Below are positions 9,640 through 18,606 of a stretch of 26,499 nt of DNA, one piece after another (position 1 is the stretch's first letter; each line of letters starts with the position of its first letter). The notes under the pieces were generated by a model. It searched no databases. It was not told the origin of the DNA and saw only the letters and a program-made list of their open reading frames with translations. The position numbers and the translations under genes are program-made. Source of the DNA: Coptodactyla brooksi (Eukaryota; Arthropoda; Insecta; Coleoptera; Scarabaeidae); assembly GCA_033557675.1 (NCBI GenBank), contig JAWQRM010000211.1, positions 1 through 26,499 of the forward strand. Reading direction: 5' to 3'.

Positions 9640-10400
9640 GTTTAAACATTCTATGTCTCTATGGTTATGTTTCATTTTATCTATTTCATAGTTTTCTAAA
9701 ATGTTAAGTAACTAACCTTTGTTGCTATTGTTTAAATGTTCATTAATTCTTGTTTTTAGTGGTCTACCTGTGTTTTTTTTTGTATATCTAGCTCCACAGA
9801 TGTTGAATTCAAGTTGATAAACTCCATTCTTGTCCAGTGCGTCTATTTTATCCTTGCTTATTATATTATATTTGTATAGAATTGATTTGATAATTTTGGA
9901 TATCTCTCCCATTGAAAAGTTAATGCTTTGTACATTTTATGTTCTTGGTTATTAAATTGTAATAGTTGTGTATGTATTTTATTATTATTTCTAATATTAA
10001 TTTGTTGTTGTTGTTTTCAATTATGTTAGTATTATATCCATTATTATTTGCTATTTGTGTTATTACGTTCTTTTTTTCTTCCCAAAATCAATTTTCCATT
10101 GGAGTAGTATTTAGTCTATGTATGTACGATCTAAAGGCTGCTAATTTGTCTGTGTGATCATGAAATGATTGAAAAGGTATGATACTTTCTGTTTGGGTCT
10201 TTTTATGAAATATTTTGTGTATGTATTCAGTGTATGTTGTGTATTGTTTTAATGAGAGTGATATCTAAATAGTTTAATCTATTATCTGTTATGGGAATTT
10301 ATGTAGCTATGGAATTCAGTTGTGTTTTGTAAATTTGTATCTTCCCACATCACTAAAATATCGCGAACAGTATATTTTATTCTTTTTCTTATATGTATTA
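9640..10400 (-). pseudogene. PLE-1 RT end, thumb and GIY-YIG endonuclease (decayed)
   Basis: Minus-strand landmarks in order: YTVRDILVMWEDTN at about 10375-10335, where active PLE reverse transcriptases have a YVDD-type catalytic box, here lost; NRLNYLDITLIKT (about 10290-10250); HKIFHKKTQTESIIPFQSF, then AAFRSYIHRLNTTPMEN (thumb, about 10145-10095) and ITQIANNNGYNTNI; then NGVYQLEFNICGARY, TKKNTGRPLKTRINEHLNN (9830-9720). This last block is the GIY-YIG nuclease: GVY for GIY, YTK for YIG, and the conserved Arg kept in TGRPLKTR. Downstream ILENYEIDKMKHN (about 9700-9660) fits the C-terminal tail. Many stops and shifts are present. RT, thumb and GIY-YIG in this order is diagnostic of PLEs. Confidence 0.85.
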
Positions 10401-10582
10401 TTTATATCAAGTATTTGTTCTTCTCACCACTTAGACAAATTTAATAAATTTTTAGTATTCATTATCAAATAAGCAATAATTCTGTTGTATGTAATGCTTG
10501 AGGAGTTCATAAATGTTGGTACTGTCAGCTTAATTTGGTATTCTTGTTTTTATTATTGATCCTGTTAGTTTTGAGTTTCTGT

Positions 10583-11285
10583 TGACCTCGAGACTGTTCC
10601 GTTCTCTCCTAATATGATAAACTAGACATATTTTAATATAGTTTTAAATATTGCTCTTCTTGCTCCACTGATAAAAGATAGATCTCGCTTATTCTATGAC
10701 AAAAATTTCCTTTTTTATATATTATTATAGACTAATCACGATACATAAAGGCTCAGCCACAACACTGTTGATTAGTAGTAAAGTCTAACCACGAAAAAAG
10801 TTTCGTCGTCCGATAACATTTAATTAAGAATTCCTCTAAAACAACATAATTCTAAGCAGATATATTTGTTCACACATTTTCTGACACACCTGTACATCTA
10901 TGAGATAAGATTAGTTCACAGCCCAGATGGCGCTGCGGACATATTTCTGAACGTCGTCCATATAACTTGTTCTTGCGAATTCCTTCCGCTTCATGTCCAA
11001 TGTTATATACATCTGACGGTTAGTCGCCATGATTAATAAGAAAATTTTAAAATATAACTGTTATTGTTTATTACCAATCAACTTTAATTTATGAGCCTCA
11101 AATTCAACAACAAATTTCTTAAAACGTAAATAACAAATTATACTTTAGCTTTAACGGAATTATAATATTTAAGACCAGTTAATAACTCTACCTTGTAATA
11201 TAGACAAAAAGAAATTAAGACTAAGTTACTAATGTAAGTTTTCGCTTATTTGTAACTAGATTCTTGAAGATGAGATTGGTCGAAA
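10583..11285 (-). repeat. PLE-1 right inverted arm
   Basis: This is the inverted partner of 8541-9262. On the minus strand it reads in the same direction as the PLE coding region and so occupies the 5' side of the element. It carries the intact 39-codon frame at 10911-11030. Confidence 0.8.
10911..11030 (-). CDS. 39-codon ORF inside PLE-1 right arm, unknown function
   Basis: ATG at 11030 opens MATNRQMYITLDMKRKE and closes on TAA at 10911 after ending AIWAVN. Codon use is balanced and its G+C is higher than the flanks. The left arm has the homologous stretch from about 8811, but a 2-nt loss (GTATAACATTGG against GTATATAACATTGG) destroys the frame there. Only one intact copy is present, so conservation cannot be judged from the window. 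It could be an upstream ORF or exon start of the PLE, or chance. No domain is recognised. Confidence 0.25.
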   Translation of the reverse strand: MATNRQMYITLDMKRKEFARTSYMDDVQKYVRSAIWAVN

Positions 11286-11286
11286 C
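11263..11286 (+). ncRNA. Degenerate hammerhead-like motif in PLE-1 right arm
   Basis: CTTGAAGATGAGATTGGTCG leads into AAAC. A TTGAAGA box (consensus CTGANGA) and a CGAAAC box are spaced as in minimal hammerhead ribozymes of PLE terminal repeats, but stem II has only about two pairs (GA with TC). It is the counterpart of the motif at 8558-8582, read in the opposite direction. Confidence 0.35.
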
Positions 11287-11375
11287 ATATCGAATTAGAA
11301 CATTACAATAAAGTATGCTGAAGAGTAAAAAAGAATGCTGATATTAATAATGTTGATATTTGATTGATATTAGAT

Positions 11376-11407
11376 TGTAGGTTCTATCTAGCAAAATAGA
11401 ACCTACA
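11376..11407. repeat. Perfect 12-bp hairpin, 8-nt loop
   Basis: TGTAGGTTCTAT (11376-11387) pairs exactly with ATAGAACCTACA (11396-11407) around CTAGCAAA. It sits directly at the left edge of the coding-like stretch 11381-11653, which begins inside it. Confidence 0.85.
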
Positions 11408-11653
11408 GTCTATAATCAGTTTCTAGCCGAGACGACACAACTCCACCCTAGACTACAGGAGCAGCTGATTGACTTGAATTGTCTCTGCGAAGCCCAATAC
11501 AGTTTCCTTCAACATAGTCACGAATGCTTTGGGGAGAAAGTAAAGGATGAAAAATTGCGTTTGCTCATCAAGCTCAAGGCAGCCATTAATAAAACTGACA
11601 CTTTTCACGTTGTACGTACAAAGTACATTTTTGTTTTTGATAAAGAGTTATGA
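11381..11653 (+). other. Open coding-like fragment of unknown family, no start codon
   Basis: One plus-strand frame stays open for 90 codons to TGA at 11651-11653. From 11417 the product reads QFLAETTQLHPRLQEQL, then LCEAQYSFLQHSHECFGEKV and DEKLRLLIKLKAAINKTDTF. It has no ATG near its start, is charged and helical in character, and has codon use far less A/T-biased than the flanks. That suggests a piece of real protein-coding sequence: either a 5'- and 3'-truncated element fragment or a host exon. I found no convincing splice acceptor at its left edge, where a 12-bp hairpin lies. It lies between two minus-strand PLE remnants but on the other strand. I do not recognise the family. Confidence 0.4.
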
Positions 11654-11769
11654 ATATTTTACCTTCTTGACAATTATACTGTGATATGGAATTACTGTAA
11701 AACGCATACAAAATCTAATGGTGTGCACTTTTCATCCTTTTCTGAGAAACAACTTAGTTTTCGTATTCA

Positions 11770-11803
11770 CGACGCGTTTCGTCTTTGTGACATTATCAAG
11801 TGA
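11770..11803 (-). ncRNA. Hammerhead-like motif 3' of PLE-2
   Basis: The minus strand reads CACTTGATAATGTCACAAAG and then ACGAAACGCGTCG. A TTGATAA box (consensus CTGANGA) is followed by a small stem II (GTC, ACAAA loop, GAC) and then CGAAAC. Minimal hammerheads of this build are known in PLE terminal repeats, and the motif lies just downstream of the PLE-2 C-terminus in the same sense. Two core positions deviate, so it is probably inactive. Confidence 0.45.
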
Positions 11804-11829
11804 ATAAATGGTGTGAATTTTTGGGTGCC

Positions 11830-12350
11830 TTATATACGTGTCTGGATTTTCAGTAGAGGGGAAAAGATAGTGTCTCGATGGATTTTGGTTTGTATGTTGA
11901 TGACGTTATGTTTTTTTTTATATTTGTAAATTTCTAGGGCTTTCTTGGTGTCCAGTCTATTGCCTTTTCCTTGAACTGTCAGTACCGTCATTGTATCCTC
12001 GATGGCGCGGGGCATATGCCGTAATTCGATTCGAGTCTATCGTGTCGGTAGAACATTCAGTGCTTATTACATCGGTCCCGGAATTTCCGCCCCGTTTGCC
12101 CGATATGCGGTATCTTGCACGTGTTACAAATCAATTTGTACACTTCGCTTAATTTGTATTTGTTTATGCTTTCGATTTTTGGTTTGAGTATATTCTTGAT
12201 GTTATTATTCGTTTTGTACGCGATTTGTAATCCGTGTTGTTTGAAAATTTTCGTTACTATGCGTACATATGGCACAGTACATTTGAAGGTTGCCCATGTT
12301 GGTGTTACGGTGGTTTTTGCTTCTGTACCTATTGTTGTTAGGTTTGTTTG
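11830..12350 (-). pseudogene. Second Penelope-like element (PLE-2), thumb end and GIY-YIG endonuclease
   Basis: Minus strand from 12350: TPTWATFKCTVPYVRIVTK, then IFKQHGLQIAYKTNNNIKNI (the thumb/linker of PLE proteins), then SEVYKLICNTCKIPHIGQTG and RKFRDRCNKH (12150-12057). In the GIY-YIG domain this gives VY for GIY, HIG for YIG, both Cys of the Cys-x2-Cys insert and the TGR-x-x-x-x-R Arg. After a break near 12050-12015 the frame resumes with MPRAIEDTMTVLTVQGKGNR, DTKKALEIYKYKKKHN (PLE C-terminal tail), ending at TAA 11832-11830. The sequence differs greatly from PLE-1, so these are separate families inserted in the same orientation. The RT core is missing; the left border of the deletion falls at the hairpin 12354-12395. 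Confidence 0.85.
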
Positions 12351-12353
12351 ATT

Positions 12354-12395
12354 CCTATTCTAGAACAGGATAGATATATCCTGTTATAGAATAGG
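12354..12395. repeat. 18-bp hairpin, 6-nt loop
   Basis: CCTATTCTAGAACAGGAT (12354-12371) pairs with ATCCTGTTATAGAATAGG (12378-12395) at 17 of 18 positions. It abuts the point where PLE-2 coding similarity ends. A smaller hairpin (CTTAATAT, ATCT, ATATTAAG) follows at about 12418-12437. Confidence 0.85.
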
Positions 12396-12986
12396 ATATA
12401 TATGGATAAATATATCCTCTTAATATATCTATATTAAGACGAAGCAACGATATCTACTAATACACGAATACAAAATCCATGTATTAAAATAGTCATTTTA
12501 AAGGGTGTCTCCTGTGAATGCAATTTTAAATTCTGATGGCATTAGGTCTCAGTTATCAAAATAATGGTTAGAATTGAACAAGCTTTTCCCTCACTTTCGA
12601 CATGTCAGCTGATAAAAAGGAAGGGATGGGGAGTGCGAAATACAGTTACGTAGTTAGAGGGCACTGGACAACTGGCCGTTTACCAAAGGGGGCGATAGGC
12701 TGGACAAGGTAGAGAACCACTAACTTAACATAATTCGAAAACAAAATCAAAATCTCTTCCTCTGTTAAAATTACCAAATTATAAATAAAATCAAAAACAA
12801 TCAATAACAAAAGTTTAGTTGAATACTTGTATTTTAGTTCAACATAACTCGCAATTATAATAATTGATTATAATTTCATTTTCAGCCGTATATAATACAA
12901 GAATTGAAAATCTATTGAGATGAAGCAAAGAAGAAACAAAAACGTGCCTATTTCTTAAATAATCTCAGAGTAGATCATTGTCGGTA
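12396..12986. other. No gene recognised
   Basis: Beyond the small hairpin at 12418-12437 I see no coding frame, family motif or terminal repeat. A slightly G+C-richer part at 12600-12715 has no recognisable tRNA or protein signal. Confidence 0.4.
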
Positions 12987-13118
12987 TTAGAAGGGAGTAT
13001 TCGACATTGCAAAGATTTCTCGAAGAATACCAGCTTTATTTATTGGAGTGGACGCCGACACCCGAACGACGTTAAAAACATATTCTGTGTTCGTCAGGGA
13101 TGCAGGATCTGGGGACAT
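12987..13118 (-). pseudogene. Possible gag N-terminus of an LTR retrotransposon
   Basis: ATG at 13118 opens a 43-codon frame, MSPDPASLTNTEYVFNVVRV followed by SASTPINKAGILREI, ending at TAA 12987-12989. Codon use is balanced. It lies about 70 bp past the end of the LTR-like block at 13170-13400 on the same strand, the place where a gag frame would begin. I do not recognise a specific gag family, so the call rests on position and base use. Confidence 0.3.
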
Positions 13119-13169
13119 ATCGTCCTTCGGCGCACGAAGGAAACTGTAAATTGAATTTTGCTAAATAAT

Positions 13170-13400
13170 TCCATTAGCGTTGGCCGACATAAAATGGGAC
13201 CGCGCGCACAAGAGACGAGATGGGTTTCAGGAGACATTTATTAACCGAGTCGCGGACGTGTTTAGTTTTCAGATCAGTTTTCAGCCGGGCGGGAAGTGCT
13301 CTCTCCCGAAAGAACGGAGAGACGAAGAACTATGGCGACCTCTCGCGCATATCTGATACACATTCCCTAGACTGCTGAGCGATGAACGAAATTTGTCACT
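13170..13400 (-). mobile_element. LTR-like block (3' part of an LTR and possible primer-binding site)
   Basis: The minus strand has a G+C-rich stretch with GAGAGAGCACTTCCCGCCCG, then CGGTTAATAAATGTCTCCTG (AATAAA signal) and, after about 40 nt, CCCATTTTATGTCGGCCAAC. The last part resembles an LTR end followed by a tRNA-complementary site, but it does not match a well-known primer-binding sequence. No second LTR was found in the window, so this would be a truncated copy. Confidence 0.3.
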
Positions 13401-13465
13401 GTGTGCATTTAATTAACGTTTTAGTTGAATTGAGGTAGTCTAGATGTAATTTATTCAATTTGTAT

Positions 13466-13520
13466 AGTATTTTAATATTACTTACACAAAAGTAAAGTAT
13501 TTTAATATTACTTACACAAA
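13466..13520. repeat. Two-copy tandem repeat, 25-bp unit, period 30
   Basis: AGTATTTTAATATTACTTAC plus ACAAA occurs at 13466-13490 and, unchanged, at 13496-13520. Perfect identity indicates a recent slippage duplication. Confidence 0.9.
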
Positions 13521-15820
13521 TTTAGTACCGTGCTAAATATATTGACTGTTCCTGACAGGTCTGTATAATTTCTTAGAAACTTTTGTTTGGCTAGTACATG
13601 ACTGCTAAGTATAAAGATCATACTAAAAGAGTGATTGAACTACTTGACCAATTAAAATCATTTCTATTCTTTTATTTTAGTTAGTTGTTTTTTCTATTTT
13701 ACGTATTGCTACATTTTGTTATACAGTATTAAGCCACTATGAATCACATTAAGTTACGAGTAGCTTGTGTTTAAGAGTAACGCAGTCTTGATATTTTGAT
13801 TGGCACGACTTGCATGGCGATCCTAAGATTGCGGTAATTCGGTTTAATTTAATTTAATCGCAAGGCGGCCGCTGCGACGCAATGGTGCGTCGTCAATTTC
13901 CTGCTTCATCAGTTATTTAAAGGTAGGTCCCGGTAGGCAGCGCCCCAACACTTCTGGGAAGTGAGAATTTATTAATAATGCACGATTCCTGATTGTGTTT
14001 GGGAGCTCGTGCAACTTTTCATTTATTTTTCAGTGTAGACACAATTTATTACGGGGACGCGCCGCGAGGAAGGAAGCTGAAGTGCGGCTCTGCATCTTAC
14101 GAAAACAGCCACCAAAAACTTATTCCTAACTTAATTATTGACACTCTCACCGCTTCGCTGGGGAGAAGCCCTTGTTCCCCATACCACTTATACATATTCA
14201 ACTATGCTAATTGTTACGTCGGTTTACAATCATTTTCGACACTGTTAATTGTGTCGCTACGAGATTTTAACTGTGCGGATTACTGAGAAATGTTGCTCAA
14301 CAGATAATTTAGGTAATTTGAAACCTGCAGTTGGAAGACAAATGATAATGCACATATTATTATCTAACCTAACTTGTTAGATAACATAAACTATCGATAA
14401 GATGTGCAATAAGATTGTGCATAGCATGCTTGGTCCTTGCTTGGCTTTAGATAATCAATAGATAAGGCATGTTATAGTTTATGTGAGTCATTTTTATGAA
14501 GAATTAAAAAAAAACTTAAAAATGTTGTCCTAGAAAGGAGATTAGTAGATCTATAATACTTGAATATGGACTTATCACATAAACGTAGCTGTAGGCAAAA
14601 TATTTGACATCTCAGGAGCTAACAAAGAAAGGAAATATGACGAAATATGGTCTTCCAGAGAAAATATGATTCCTTACTGTTAATTCGTAATTCGATACTT
14701 TTATTCATAATACGATAGAATGTGAATGGGATACTTAGCGCCCCGAACCTTGCTGACAATATTTGCTCGTCACAATCATTAGGAAATTGGATAACAAGTT
14801 TAGAAATTTTAAACTAAAAGCTGAAATCTTGACGGACTGGGTATAAATAAGTATGGTAGTACATGTAGGTACAGTATATTAGTATGTGTAGGTATAGTAT
14901 GTGTAGTGTATATCTTCTCATAAGATTTGTTAACATATTGCTCCAAAGATGACTTAAAAATAGTTTCACTGTTTCTACAGTTACATTATTCTTAGATTAT
15001 TTATATTTACTTTTCAGTTGTACAAATCATTTTCCATTCTAAAAAACGTTTTAGTAAAGTACTTTGATTATACAGGGGGCTAGAATTAACGCTATAGTAG
15101 TCTATCTGTGACTAAAGTTAAATTTTTGACCAAATAATTGGCAAATAAATAAAAATAAAAGCTTTTATAATAATATTCACTCAATAAAGAAAAAAACCTA
15201 ATTTTAATAAAGCGCGCTACGAGGAAACTTATTACTAAACTATAGTCATTGTAAACGCTGTTCAGAATTTAGAGCTTGCCGTTCAGAGCTTAGGATTGCT
15301 AACTTAGAACTTATAGAACTTAGAACAATCCAATTATTATGAGTTTTACAAAACGAGAATTAATTTACGAAGTCATTAGCCACCAAATGTCTCTACCAGG
15401 ATTTAGTAAGCTTTCAGTTTAGACTATAATTATATTTTTTTCTTAATTTTCCTAATACATGAACAAACTTTGATAATTAACAAGTGGCGGATTACCGCAT
15501 AGCCACAAGAGGCGTGCGCTTGGAGATTCCGATTACCAATGGTGCTTCCAAAAGTATATGCGAGCATAATTGCTAAATAAAAATATGTAAAATATCAAGT
15601 GCCTTTCTCTTTTTTGCTATAAAATAAAAAGGTAATTTTCTTTTTAGATCACTAATTATGATGGTATAAGTCACAATGAATGACGTTACGGTATAAATAC
15701 ATAATTCAAAAAATAATATTAATTGAAAGAATTCTGAATTAGTCTTAATAATTCTGTAATTATTTGAAGACTAATAAGAGGAGACTATAGAAAGTTTACA
15801 CGTCGCTTAAAGTTAATGTA
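13521..15820. other. No gene recognised; G+C-richer island at 13850-14200 and minor repeats
   Basis: The block 13850-14200 is richer in G+C than the surroundings (GGCGGCCGCTGCGACGCAAT, GGGGACGCGCCGCGAGGAAG) and contains a 97-codon plus-strand frame (13993-14286) without recognised domains. A GTAGGT donor-like site at about 13923 and a TTTATTTTTCAG acceptor-like site at about 14032 are present but unproven. Elsewhere: an 11-bp inverted pair ACATAAACTAT/ATAGTTTATGT at 14385-14395 and 14474-14484, a degenerate GTATGTGTAG repeat at 14850-14915, and short AACTTAGAA-type repeats at 15295-15325. Confidence 0.4.
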
Positions 15821-16034
15821 CGTAGGTAGATCAAAAAAAAAGTTTACAACCAGAAGCATTTGAAACGTAATAATTGTTATTAATAAACGTTTTAATCAAT
15901 TAATTAATTATTAACAATTAATAAAATTGTTAATAAACGTAATAATAATAATCTTGATTCCCATTTGTATCTTGTTTCTATTGTTAATAAATACTTTTTC
16001 CTTTGCCTTGTAAACTTTTTTTTATCACCCCTCG
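15821..16034. mobile_element. 214-bp TA-flanked MITE, mariner-type ends
   Basis: The left end CGTAGGTAGATC followed by an A-run and GTTTACAA matches the reverse complement of the right end, CGAGGGGTGATA followed by an A-run and GTTTACAA. TA dinucleotides flank both sides (15819-15820 and 16035-16036). TIRs of about 30 bp, TA flanks and no coding capacity fit a non-autonomous Tc1/mariner derivative. The interior is dominated by TTAATAAACGT-type repeats. Confidence 0.65.
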
Positions 16035-16267
16035 TATATGCTTATTTGCATGTACAAGGAACGCTTCCTTGAGCCAAAATTTTCATGCTTTTTCTATATG
16101 TTTTACTCCATTCAATATTCTTAACTTTATGTAGCCGTTCTAATCAGAATATGGTTGACTGCGTTTTATGCAGATAAAGTAATTACCGGCTTTTCATCGA
16201 GCGGAAATATGTTTATCTATTCAAGAATATTAAAGCTGCCCATATCAAGCTTGAACCACATATATAT

Positions 16268-16432
16268 TTCTGCCAGAAAGCTTCCTTTGGGACGATTTTC
16301 CTTAATTTTTTTGTAATCACTTGTAACCACTTGATTTATTCATAGAAGATTCATCAAATTTCATGACGACATTCAATATTACCAATACAGTGTTGAAGTT
16401 TACTTCATTCTTAAAGCAAAATTTTACCCAAA
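16268..16432 (-). pseudogene. Mariner transposase N-terminal fragment
   Basis: Minus strand: KNEVNFNTVLVILNVVMKFD, then ESSMNKSSGYK, a stop, LQKN, a stop, and SSQRKLSGR. Active mariner transposases have F-x-K-N at the start, a L-x-x-A-(F/Y)-G-E-S-(S/T)-M-S/N-K box and a W-x-x-(R/K)-F-K-x-G-R...D-x-R-x-G-R continuation; the spacing here fits, with FDESSMNKSS in place of FGESSMNKSS. This is the paired HTH DNA-binding region. Catalytic residues are not present downstream in recognisable form. The 214-bp MITE begins about 230 bp further along the minus strand and might mark the old element's end. Confidence 0.6.
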
Positions 16433-18606
16433 TTCTTTGCACTACCTTTTCCGCAAGTTAACAAGCGCTGAGCATACCCACATACGTGTAACTCCTTCGG
16501 TAGCCATAAAGTAAGCATTCAGTATTGTTACAACGCCAACGTACGTCAGACACAAGTTTTTCAATGCAATAACAAACTCCTCGTGTTCTCTACCAAACCT
16601 CGCAGTGAAGCTGCAAGTCTGTTTGTTCCTTTGGTTATATTTTTTTATACACATATAAAAGCATTGCATAAATGAGACAATACGGTAATCGAAAATGCGA
16701 TAATATCCTGGGTTATTCTGATTTTTGTCAGCTGTTACTATTTTGTATTCGATTATTAATGTTTATACTTCTACGTTATCATTATTGTTGTTTCCTTGAT
16801 AGCTGCCAATTTTACTGCAGTTGGCTGTTATTTAGGATTTTTTAAGCATGCACACTAGTGTGCCTATAAATACGATTATCTTTCAGTGCAATGTTTTAAA
16901 ATGTTTATTTCTATGCTTTAAAACATTGTAATTTTTAAAATTTGCTGTTTCTAGGGACTGCTTTATAGGCATCCAATAAACCAGTTTTGGAGATAATTTC
17001 GGAGTAAATTGTTGTGAGAAATGAGAACTTCTTACAAATATTTGATTTCTGTTTATATTTTATGTGAACGTGAAGAAAAATCTGCCACCTAGCAACATTT
17101 TTACCTAGATCTTTGCACGTTATGCTTTAGATCTTATCAGTTAAACAAAACTTGCCGTAACAAGCGGAAAACCCGCTGGGACTTTATATTCCTTTATGAA
17201 ATATACGAGATATGCTGTCAGAACAGTATGTCAGAAAACTCAGCGTTTAGAAACAACACAATAGTAATGGGTGAAATAGAAACAAAGATTACATCTTTGT
17301 TTCATTTCGAAACAGTGCTGACGGGAGGGGGGCAGATATAAAATGAAAATGTGTTATAAAAGTAGATTTGAAAATTTAAGAATCAAATATTAAATACACT
17401 TAAGCATTTTTGATTGTGTCTAAGTTTGGGTAAAGTAAAATGTTGAAATGATTTCAGAAATTATTAGATGTGGAGTAATTCGTACTTTAACAATTGACTA
17501 TGATAGATTTGATCCCGAAGTTATGAGTGAAATAAAAACAAGGATTTCACCCAACTCAATTCGAAACTGTGCTGACGAGATGAAAGATATAAGACAAAAT
17601 AACATAGATATAAAATGGAAAAATCATTCCAGAAAGTATTAGATATGCAGTAATTTCTATTTGAGGTGCCTATGCAGTGTATGTATATTTGTTTTATTGC
17701 ACACACACAATTCATAGGCAACTTAATTGCTATTGCCAATTTTGTGTTATCGGCTTCCACAATCCCATAAATCATTTCATCATTCCTTTCTTTTTGCTCA
17801 ATTTTTTCCACCTCTGATACCTCTTTTAAATGGCGTTTGGGGCACTTCTTTAAACAATAACAATTTTGAAGCATTGAAACATTGGTCTTTCTGCAAAAGT
17901 AAGCGCAAATAAATTCACGCATACTCCTGCATAATTACCTGCATAATACCACTTAATTACGTGCAATTTTGCGGTGGAGATGTAAGCGGCCATTTTAAAT
18001 TTGAACAGTGTTGAAATGTACGAAAGCTTTGGAAACAAAGTTTACCACAGATGCTGCGTATAACTTGTTTGGTACATGCATTATATCGCAGTTGTGAATT
18101 TATTATTCAACAATTTCCTAATGTGAATTCATTAATTACTAAATGCAAGAAAATGTTGCCTAAATCTCCTACCACATTGTCGAATTATAAAAAAATGTGC
18201 CCTACTTTGGTTTTACCGCCCCAGTTTTAACAAGATGAGGTACATAGTTGATTGCGGCATTCTTTATGCGGAATATTTTCTTGCAATCAAAAGGTTTATT
18301 ATTCCATAAAATAAAGATATGGCCAACGTGATACATTGTAAAGAAGTTTAACATGAAAATACTACATGCACTGATCTACGGCTAACTAGACCACATTATT
18401 TATATATGTGCTTTTAACTGTATTTCCCCAAACAAATTTTTTGGGGAAAAGAAGAGAATTTTGATTTGATTTTTTTGATTGATTTTGGTTAATATTATCA
18501 CCTAGAATTATTGAATTTTGCGAACTGTGTAAGTCTAATCACAATATTTTTTGTTGCGTTGGTACACTTGCCCCTAACGTATATTACTTGCGGAATAAAA
18601 TATAAC
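16433..18606. other. No gene recognised; palindromes and a diverged duplication
   Basis: The frames at 16442-16669 (-) and 17521-17922 (-, 133 codons, several Cys) have no family match I can name. Structures present: a perfect 14-bp palindrome GCACACTAGTGTGC near 16851-16864, and a 12-bp perfect hairpin CAATGTTTTAAA / TTTAAAACATTG at 16889-16900 and 16917-16928. The direct repeats at 17267-17657 are listed separately. Confidence 0.4.
17267..17657 (+). repeat. Diverged direct duplication with insertion in one copy
   Basis: Copy 1 (17267-17352, then 17440-17480) and copy 2 (17523-17657) share ATGGGTGAAATAGAAACAAA against ATGAGTGAAATAAAAACAAG, TTCGAAACAGTGCTGACG against TTCGAAACTGTGCTGACG, AGATATAAAATG in both, and later TTTCAGAAATTATTAGATG against TTCCAGAAAGTATTAGATA. 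Copy 1 carries about 88 extra bases between its parts. Origin unknown. Confidence 0.7.

Larger units (their letters stand above)
8541..11285 (-). mobile_element. Penelope-like element (PLE-1) with ~0.7-kb inverted terminal arms
   Basis: Arms at about 8541-9262 and 10583-11285 are inverted copies. Shared words include GTTATCGGACGACGAAAC and ATGTCTAGTTTATCATATTA with their reverse complements. Between them the minus strand carries a decayed PLE reading frame, from RT motif C through the GIY-YIG endonuclease. Inverted terminal repeats of this sort are a known feature of Penelope elements, from partial tandem or inverted copies formed at insertion. The N-terminal half of the protein and most of the RT are deleted. 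Region 9263-9640 continues past the left arm and matches nothing I recognise. Outer edges are approximate. Confidence 0.75.

Noticed and set aside
12002..12351. Plus-strand ORFs at 12002-12187 and 12115-12351
   Set aside because: They are antisense shadows of the PLE-2 GIY-YIG region on the minus strand.
15060..15110. TACAGGGGGCTAGAATTAAC as a possible MITE end
   Set aside because: No matching inverted partner or TA-flanked second end was found within a plausible distance.
17521..17922. 133-codon minus-strand ORF with several Cys residues
   Set aside because: Cys spacing fits no zinc-finger pattern I know, its end overlaps a duplicated non-coding repeat, and codon use is A/T-driven.
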